30,090 nucleotides of DNA from Microbacteriaceae bacterium UBA1487 (GTDB lineage Bacteria > Actinomycetota > Actinomycetes > Actinomycetales > Microbacteriaceae), in assembly GCA_002325245.1 (NCBI GenBank), contig DCRR01000002.1, forward strand, positions 1 to 30,090, in the 5' to 3' direction. This document shows positions 25,601 to 30,090 of this stretch, piece by piece. The notes beneath the pieces were generated by a model. It ran no database searches. It was not told the origin of the DNA and was given only the letters and a program-made list of their open reading frames with translations. The position numbers and the translations under genes are program-made. Numbering within the stretch: the first letter of the stretch is position 1; every line of letters begins with the position of its first letter.

Positions 25601-25786
25601 GCATTCATCGAATCGGCGCTGCGCGACGGCGCTGTGCGCGCCACCGGAACCGCGATCACGAAGATCCTGCCGCCCACCTCCCGCTTCTCGCCCCAGGGCG
25701 GCCTGGGGGAGAAGAAGCAGCGGGTGCTGGTGCGGCTCACCGAGTTTGTGGAGCGGTTCTTCGGGCTGGGGGCGAGCGGCGAGTAG
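22670..25786 (+). CDS. hsdR: Type I restriction endonuclease and translocase subunit
   Basis: The protein has 1038 residues, normal for the EcoR124-like HsdR branch. The PD-(D/E)xK nuclease site is D180 (NRYDVTVLVNG) and E194-L-K196 (HIELKRR). The superfamily 2 motor has Walker A T357-TGSGKT, DECH box D457-H460, motif III T484-GTP, and later ANMFLTGFDA-type and QAYSRTNR motifs. The C-terminal helical part should dock on HsdM. The complex pulls DNA and cuts it when translocation is blocked. The GTG start overlaps the hsdS stop (GTGA). Two loops hold low-complexity inserts made by REP-like elements (residues about 153-164 and 257-263). These are in frame and fall outside the motifs, so the enzyme is probably still active. 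Confidence 0.95.
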   Translation: MSEAASMRFEPIAVSSESTVVAEFEADAASASAYQSEVALEREFIRLLESQAYERLTLTSEADLVANLRVQLEALNGIRFSDAEWDRFFGEKIAGKNDGIVEKTVRIQEDHVQLLKRDDGTTKNITLIDKVNVHNNRLQVLNQYEVAGAGAGGLDTPTTSATRPAGEAAGRGAKYSNRYDVTVLVNGLPLVHIELKRRGVDIREAFNQIDRYQRDSFWAGSGLFEYVQLFVISNGTLTKYYSNTTRREHLQEGAGRASTGSTGGKRKTSNSFEFTSWWADAQNRPIQDLTAFANTFFARHTLLNILTKYCVLTADRMLLVMRPYQIVATERILQRIDISTNYKKLGSTEAGGYVWHTTGSGKTLTSFKTAQLASRLPSVDKVLFVVDRKDLDYQTMREYDRFEKGAANSNTSTAVLKKQLEDPNARIIITTIQKLANFITANKGHPIYSGHIVLIFDECHRSQFGDMHTAITKAFKRYNLFGFTGTPIFAVNSGSGGNPQLKTTEQAFGEKLHTYTIVDAITDKNVLPFRIDYVNTVKEGEVADKLVSAIDTERVLLDPQRIQQVVEYTLEHFDQKTRRSENYSLGERRVRGFNALFAAASIEAAKTYYKAFQWNQEQLPSDRRLKIGLIYSYAANELVEDGALDEEVFETGGLDASSRDFLERAIQDYNAMFGTSFDTSGDKFQNYYKDLSLRLKSREIDLVIVVNMFLTGFDATTLNTLFVDKNLRAHGLIQAYSRTNRILNSVKTYGNIVAFRDLEEQTNDAIALFGNKDARGVVLLKPYADYFADYAEKVTELLAAFPLGVPIVGESAQKEFIALFGAILRLQNILTSFDDFAGAEMLTERQVQDYRSVYLDLYAEFRKETDAEKEAINDDVVFEIELIKQVEINVDYILMLVQKYRGERGDGDDKEIRAEITRAVDASPSLRNKKDLIEAFIDSITVQGDIDEEWGRFIAARREAELAEIIASESLRPDETRAFIESALRDGAVRATGTAITKILPPTSRFSPQGGLGEKKQRVLVRLTEFVERFFGLGASGE
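23126..23160 (-). repeat. REP-like palindrome within hsdR
   Basis: The core is a perfect inverted repeat GCCGAC-TAC-GTCGGC, flanked by GGTCTCGATAC on the left and TACTCGACC on the right, which pair partly (GGTC with GACC). Read on the minus strand it begins GGTCGAGTAG and ends GTATCGAGACC. I recall this pattern as a dispersed intergenic repeat in Microbacteriaceae. Here it lies in coding sequence and adds residues of the run GLDTPTTSATRP to a loop just before the HsdR nuclease site. Confidence 0.7.
23437..23456 (+). repeat. Second REP-like fragment within hsdR
   Basis: The sequence GGCTTCGACAGGCTCCACCG resembles the other common actinobacterial dispersed repeat type (TTCGACAGGCTCA-CC-ACCGG). 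It encodes ASTGSTGG within the loop between REHLQEGAG and KRKTSNSFEF. From memory, related HsdR proteins have only a short Gly/Lys-rich linker there. Length alone makes this call weaker than that of the first element. Confidence 0.5.
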
Positions 25787-25876
25787 GAGCATGTCCTCCG
25801 CGCGCCCTATGGTGGTGAGCAGGTCTCAGAGACGAGTGTTGGAGCGGCGCATCGAGTCGCCCGAGAGAGGCGCGAC

Positions 25877-27076
25877 ATGACCACCCCACAAGTGGTTGCC
25901 GTACGACGATTCGCTGCCGACGGCGCCGAGATCGCGGTCTTCGAGTTCGAGGGGCGCCTCCGTGATGTGATGATCAGCAGCCTTCGTGACGGCTACCTTG
26001 CAACCGGCAGCTACCTCCCGGACAGCAAAGACATTTCGTCGCAGAGCATGCTCTCGATGGTCAGTGCAGGGGCGGCTGTTGGGGGCACCACGGTCTCTGC
26101 CGCGATGTCGTCCACGCTGTTCATGGCGACAGCGAACCCAGCATCGCTGATGTCGATCGGCGCGGGGGTCGGAAGCGCGGTGATGGGCAGCACGGGCATC
26201 GTTGCCCAGGCACCATTCATTGCGGTGGCGAGTTCGCTCCCCGTGGTGGCGCCGATTATGGCGATGCAAGCTCTCAACGCCGCGATCATGCTCGATCAGT
26301 TCCAAAAGGTCGACCGCAAGCTCAACCTGATCAAGTCAACGCTCGACACGGCCATTGCTCGCGCTGAGGCCACCCACGCGGGCGAGCTGATCTCCGCCTC
26401 GATCACGGTGGACGAGGTCTACCGCCAGTACGAGAGCACGGGCAGCTTCTCGCAGGACATGTTGATCCGGCTCGCGCTCGCCGAACGCGATGTTCATCGC
26501 CTTGCCACACGATTCAGGTATCTCGTCGAGGCGCACTCCGTTGGCGACGTTGACGACCTCGGCGACGTTCAGCGCGCCAACTACGACGCTCACAGTGCGA
26601 TGCTCGCCTCGTTCCTCGAACTTCGGATCCGCTACCTGCGTGTTTGTGTCGACATGCAGGAGAACGCCAAGTCGGTCGACCGTTCAGTCGCGGCGCTCAA
26701 GACCAAGATCGAAGACGGGGTCGAGCTCTGGCAGCAGTTGCTCCGCAGGTCGGAGGAGATCCGTGATGCGATCAAGGGGCGCGAAGCGCAGTTGAACGAC
26801 ATGAACTGGGTCGAGCGACGGCTCCCCGAGTTCGCGGGCGGGAAGGGCGGAGTTGCCGGCCGAAATCTCGAGACGCTGAGGGCGGCGTATGTGGCCACGA
26901 TGGAGAGCGAGCGCGCCATCATGCAGGGCTTTGACTCACTCATCCAGTCGACGAGAGACAGCCTCCAAGCGTTCGAGAACCCGACGTTGAGTCTCGAGTC
27001 CGCGCCGACGATGGTCTACTGGCGGGACGAGGACGGCGAGCACTCCTTCTACACGCGACAGCTTCAGCTGGGCTGA
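25877..27076 (+). CDS. Unrecognised protein with long uncharged membrane-type segment and coiled coil
   Basis: The protein has 399 residues; I do not recognise the family. The ATG at 25877 follows GAGAGGCG. A short strand-rich N-terminus (residues 1-50) leads into about 84 residues (roughly 56-139) with no charged side chain at all, rich in Gly, Ala, Ser and Met (for example SMVSAGAAVGG and SIGAGVGSAVMG). This looks like a helical hairpin able to insert in a membrane. The rest (140-370) is strongly helical with heptad-like character (VDRKLNLIKSTLDTAIARAEA, MQENAKSVDRSVAALKTKIED in part). The overall plan resembles helical pore-forming proteins. It sits 90 bases after hsdR, same strand, and could be a membrane-damaging effector that backs up restriction, but this is inference. 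Confidence 0.75.
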   Translation: MTTPQVVAVRRFAADGAEIAVFEFEGRLRDVMISSLRDGYLATGSYLPDSKDISSQSMLSMVSAGAAVGGTTVSAAMSSTLFMATANPASLMSIGAGVGSAVMGSTGIVAQAPFIAVASSLPVVAPIMAMQALNAAIMLDQFQKVDRKLNLIKSTLDTAIARAEATHAGELISASITVDEVYRQYESTGSFSQDMLIRLALAERDVHRLATRFRYLVEAHSVGDVDDLGDVQRANYDAHSAMLASFLELRIRYLRVCVDMQENAKSVDRSVAALKTKIEDGVELWQQLLRRSEEIRDAIKGREAQLNDMNWVERRLPEFAGGKGGVAGRNLETLRAAYVATMESERAIMQGFDSLIQSTRDSLQAFENPTLSLESAPTMVYWRDEDGEHSFYTRQLQLG

Positions 27077-27100
27077 CGCCAGGGCGGGGCATACCGGGCG

Positions 27101-27119
27101 GCGACGCTCTCGCGTCCGC
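27101..27119. terminator. Weak hairpin between convergent genes
   Basis: GACGC (27103-27107), loop TCTC, GCGTC (27112-27116) forms a perfect five-base stem in the 42-base gap between the convergent 399-residue gene and sbcC. There is no T-run on either strand, so if it ends transcription it does so weakly or with Rho. Confidence 0.3.
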
Positions 27120-30076
27120 TATCCCGCCTCCACCGCAATCCGCGACGGTCCGCCCGGCTCGGCGACGACGCGCAGCTGCGCGGCGATCTGCTCCTGCATG
27201 GAGGTGACGTGGCTGATGACGCCGACCGTGCGGCCGCCCTGCTTGAGGGAGTCGAGGGTCGACATGGCGATCTCGAGGTACTCGGTTGAGAGGCTGCCGA
27301 AGCCCTCGTCGACGAACAGCGTGTTCAGCTCGATGCCGCCGGCGCGGCTCGTCACCGCCTCGGCCAGACCCAGCGCCAGGGCGAGCGACGCCAGGAACTG
27401 CTGACCGCCCGAGAGCTGGTTGGCGGGGCGCGCGGTGCCGGTGAACTCGTCGAACACCTCGATCTCCAACCCCGCGGCGGCGCCGGCGCGGCGCATGCCG
27501 CGCTCCGTGTGACGCAGCTCGAACCGGCCCTGCGAGAGCGTGTGCAGGCGGATGTTCGCCGCCGCGAGCACATCCTCCAGCTCGGCGGCGATGTAGTAGC
27601 TCTCGAGCGACATGCTCTTCGTGTTCGGCGTGCGGCCGTGCACCGTCTCGGTGAGGCTGTTCAGCAGCGCGAACTCCGCCGCCAGCTCCTCCGTGGCCGC
27701 CAGAAGTTCGGCGAGCTCGGCGCGGCGCGCCTGCAGCTGCGTCGCCCGCGACTCGGCCTTCGCCTTCTCGGTGGTCGCCGCCCGCGACGCGCTCTGCGCC
27801 TCGGCGTGGGCGACCGTCGCCTCCGTCACAGAGATCACCTCGTCGGGCAGGCCCTGCAGGTCGGGCTGCTTCAGGATGCCCTGGTTCTCGCTCACCGCGG
27901 CGGCATGCTCGTCGATGCGCGCCGTCAACTCGGCGGTCGCACGCTCGTCCCGGAGCGCGCCTTCGACCTCCTCGACAGTCTCGAACTTCTCGGCCGTCAG
28001 CTTCGCCGCGAGCTTCGCCTCCGCAGCGCTCCGCTGCGTCGCCGCCTGCGTGAGCGCCGCCAGCGCCTCGACGAGCGCCTTCGCCGCGTCGCGTTCGCCG
28101 ACCAGCGATGCCTGCCGCGCCGCCACGCTCGCGAACTCGCCGCGCAGGGCGGCGACTTTCTTGGCGAGGGAGTCGTGCTCGGCCCGCAGCGTCGTGAGCG
28201 CCGTCGCGGCGGCCTTCTCTGCCGTCTCCAGCCGGGCGCGTTCGGCGACCAGCCCGGAGCCCTCGGCTCCGTCCGCGCCCTCGGGGTGCGAGCCGTCGGG
28301 CCGCGCGCCGTTCAGCTCCGCATCGATCGCCTCGATGCGCCGCGCCGCCGCGGTCGCCTCGGCGAGCTTCGACTGCGCCGACTCGGCGGCCGAGGTGAGC
28401 GCCGCGATGTCGCCCTCGCCGGCCGCGGCGGCAAGCGTCGCCGCCGTCACCTTCAGCTCGTCGACCCGGTCGCGCGCCTGTGCGGCGGGCGGCTCCAGCT
28501 GCGTCACCCGCGCCTGCGCCGCGTCGACATCGTCTTGCGTGAGCGGCTCGCCGGTGAACTCGGCGGGGGAGGGGTGCTCGGTCGAGCCGCACACCGCGCA
28601 CGGCTGCCCGTCTTCGAGCGTCTTCGCCAGCACGGCGGCCTGCCCGTTCAAGAAGCGGTCGAGCACATCATCCGCGTGGGCGCGCGCGGCGGTGAGCGCC
28701 TGGTCGGCGGCGAGCTGCGCCTCCTGCGCCGTCCGCAGCGTTTCGGCGACGCGTGCGGCCTCTCTTGCTGCGTCGAGTCGTGCCTTCGCGCGCGCGACCT
28801 CATCCGAGGCCGCGGCCGCCTGTGCGGCCGTCGGCACGAGCGGCGCCCGTTCCTCCTGAAGCCGGGTGATCGCCTCGGCGGCGGCGGCCAGCTGGGCGGT
28901 GAGCGCATCCGCTTCGGTCGTCTTCTCGGTGATGTCGGAGGCGAGCTCCTGCATCCGCTGCTCGTCGCGCAGCGCCTCGTTGAGCGCCCCGAGCTCCTCC
29001 GTGAGCCGCGCCACCTCGGCGCCGAGCGCCTCTTCGGCGGCCGAGCCCTCGTACGCGGCACGCGCCTCGGCGACGGCCTCGGTGGCGCGCTGCGCCGCCT
29101 CCCGCTTCTCGGTGACGTCGTCGAGCAGCGGGCGCACCTTGTCGGCGTGCTGCGCGCGCTTGAGCTCCGCCCGGGTGGCGTCGATCTCCGGCTGTCGTGC
29201 GGTGAGTTCGGCAAGGGTCTCGCGCGCTGAGGCGGCGCGGGCCTGCTTGCGGGCCAGATCGAGGCGGGCGAGCGCCGCCTTCTCGCTCGTATCCGCGGTC
29301 TCGACGTTCTCGGCGGCGACCAGCAGCGCCTCGGCGGCGTGGGCGATCACCCGGTCGAGCCAGTCCAGCTCCTCGCCGGTCGCCGGCTCGCCGAGCTCCT
29401 CCGGGGCGTCGACCAGCTCGAGGATCGTGCCCTGCTTGGCGCGCGAGCGCTCCAGCTTCTTGCGGAGCTCGCCTCGCTGCTCGGCGAGCCTCGCCTGGTA
29501 GGCGGCGAAACGTTCGGTGCCGAACAGCTTGCTCAGCAGTTCGAGGCGCTGTTCGCTGGTGGCCAGCAGGAACTCCTGGAACCGCCCCTGCGCGAGCATG
29601 ATCACCTGCAGGAACTCGTCCTTGTTGAGCTTCAGCAGGCTCTGCACGAGCTCCGCCGCCTCACGCTCCTTCGTCGCCTTGCCGACCCAGGTGTCGCCCT
29701 CGAGCACCTCGACGACGACGCGCGCGCTCTGGCGTGTGGTGCCTTCGCCGCGGGTCTTCGGCCGGTCAAACTCGGGCGACCGCGTCACGCGGTACTCCAG
29801 CCCGTTGGTCTCGAACTCGACGATCACCTCCGTCGGGTCGTCGACGCCGCAGAAGTCGCTGCGCACGGCGTTGCTCGCCCCGGCGGCGCTCACGTTGTCC
29901 CAGCGCGGAGTCTTGTTGTACAGCGCGTAGGCGATCGCATCCAAGATGCTCGTCTTGCCGACCCCGGTCTCACCCGCGATCAGGAACAGCCCGTCGGCGT
30001 CGAACTCGCGGAAGTTGACGTGCTGGCGCTCCTTGAACGGCCCGAAGCCCTCGATGGTGACGGTGCGGATCCTCAT
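27119..30076 (-). CDS. sbcC: SbcC, SMC-like ATPase subunit of the SbcCD nuclease
   Basis: The protein has 985 residues, a normal length. It has the head-coil-hook-coil-head plan. Residues 1-200 form the N-terminal ATPase half with Walker A G35-ETGVGKTS (K41) and the EFLQVIMLAQGRFQEFLLA Q-loop region. Long Ala/Glu-rich coiled coils flank a zinc hook C493-A-V-C496. The C-terminal half has the ABC signature L888-SGGQQ and Walker B LFVDEGFG (D923, E924). With SbcD it cuts DNA hairpins and protein-blocked ends at stalled forks. The ATG at 30076 overlaps the upstream stop as ATGA, the usual sbcD-sbcC coupling. This housekeeping gene probably marks the right border of the defence genes. Confidence 0.97.
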   Translation of the reverse strand: MRIRTVTIEGFGPFKERQHVNFREFDADGLFLIAGETGVGKTSILDAIAYALYNKTPRWDNVSAAGASNAVRSDFCGVDDPTEVIVEFETNGLEYRVTRSPEFDRPKTRGEGTTRQSARVVVEVLEGDTWVGKATKEREAAELVQSLLKLNKDEFLQVIMLAQGRFQEFLLATSEQRLELLSKLFGTERFAAYQARLAEQRGELRKKLERSRAKQGTILELVDAPEELGEPATGEELDWLDRVIAHAAEALLVAAENVETADTSEKAALARLDLARKQARAASARETLAELTARQPEIDATRAELKRAQHADKVRPLLDDVTEKREAAQRATEAVAEARAAYEGSAAEEALGAEVARLTEELGALNEALRDEQRMQELASDITEKTTEADALTAQLAAAAEAITRLQEERAPLVPTAAQAAAASDEVARAKARLDAAREAARVAETLRTAQEAQLAADQALTAARAHADDVLDRFLNGQAAVLAKTLEDGQPCAVCGSTEHPSPAEFTGEPLTQDDVDAAQARVTQLEPPAAQARDRVDELKVTAATLAAAAGEGDIAALTSAAESAQSKLAEATAAARRIEAIDAELNGARPDGSHPEGADGAEGSGLVAERARLETAEKAAATALTTLRAEHDSLAKKVAALRGEFASVAARQASLVGERDAAKALVEALAALTQAATQRSAAEAKLAAKLTAEKFETVEEVEGALRDERATAELTARIDEHAAAVSENQGILKQPDLQGLPDEVISVTEATVAHAEAQSASRAATTEKAKAESRATQLQARRAELAELLAATEELAAEFALLNSLTETVHGRTPNTKSMSLESYYIAAELEDVLAAANIRLHTLSQGRFELRHTERGMRRAGAAAGLEIEVFDEFTGTARPANQLSGGQQFLASLALALGLAEAVTSRAGGIELNTLFVDEGFGSLSTEYLEIAMSTLDSLKQGGRTVGVISHVTSMQEQIAAQLRVVAEPGGPSRIAVEAG

Positions 30077-30090
30077 CGCAGCTGCGCCTC
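30073..30090 (-). CDS. sbcD: Last codons of the upstream gene, probably sbcD
   Basis: The final 18 bases read on the minus strand as EAQLR followed by TGA, and that TGA overlaps the sbcC ATG by four bases. Only the tail is inside the window, so identity rests on the conserved sbcD-sbcC order and coupling. Confidence 0.5.
   Translation of the reverse strand, partial: EAQLR

Noticed and set aside
26940..29230. Long frames on both strands across the sbcC coiled coil
   Set aside because: The Ala/Glu-rich coiled coil of SbcC in GC-rich codons keeps other frames open; the SbcC frame has Walker A, zinc hook, signature and Walker B.
1..30090. Prophage or integrative element
   Set aside because: No integrase, transposase, phage structural gene, tRNA or attachment-site repeat is seen in the window, so transfer is inferred only from gene content.

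Overview
The window looks like a chromosomal defence island from a high-GC actinobacterium, most likely a member of Microbacteriaceae such as Microbacterium. The pointers are GC of roughly two thirds by eye, frequent GTG starts, strong GGAG-type ribosome sites beside apparently leaderless genes, tightly packed genes, and REP-like palindromes of a kind I recall from this family. No tRNA, rRNA, transposase, integrase or CRISPR array is visible. No gene-free stretch exceeds about 245 bases.

Left part (1-4081): a 5'-truncated-by-window NERD-domain superfamily 1 helicase reads leftward. Divergent from it is a mazEF-type toxin-antitoxin pair with an apparently leaderless antitoxin. It converges on a leftward pair made of a 59-residue HTH-like protein and a restriction-type HNH_2 protein whose N-terminal half may be SRA/PUA-like. 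A small cytosolic von Willebrand A (VWA) protein follows, also leftward.

Centre (4325-17269): a rightward, nearly gapless run of seven genes. They encode a small membrane protein, an exported single-pass VWA protein with a proline-rich cytoplasmic tail, a 1134-residue bacterial tubulin-like protein (Tubulin_2 type), a 1085-residue two-helix membrane protein with coiled coils and a C-terminal cysteine cluster, an exported DUF1524-type HNH nuclease, a second NERD helicase, and a small membrane-anchored protein. The VWA/tubulin-like/membrane set recalls a predicted membrane-remodelling module. Its combination with a nuclease and a helicase is the most interesting system here, and its function is unknown to me.

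Right part (17339-27076): a GmrSD-like DUF262-DUF1524 protein carries a degenerate alkyltransferase-like domain. It is followed by a complete type I restriction-modification operon, hsdM-hsdS-hsdR. hsdS has four perfect 12-bp repeats between its two half-subunits, a classic site for specificity change. hsdR carries two REP-like elements within its reading frame. A 399-residue protein with a long uncharged, probably membrane-inserting segment follows.

Right edge (27119-30090): sbcC reads leftward and is preceded by the last codons of a probable sbcD. This housekeeping pair probably marks the island border. The rightward genes from 4325 to 27076 could be read as one or two long transcripts. The shared theme is nucleic-acid surveillance and cleavage (helicases, HNH nucleases, type I and type IV-like restriction), joined to membrane-associated machinery.
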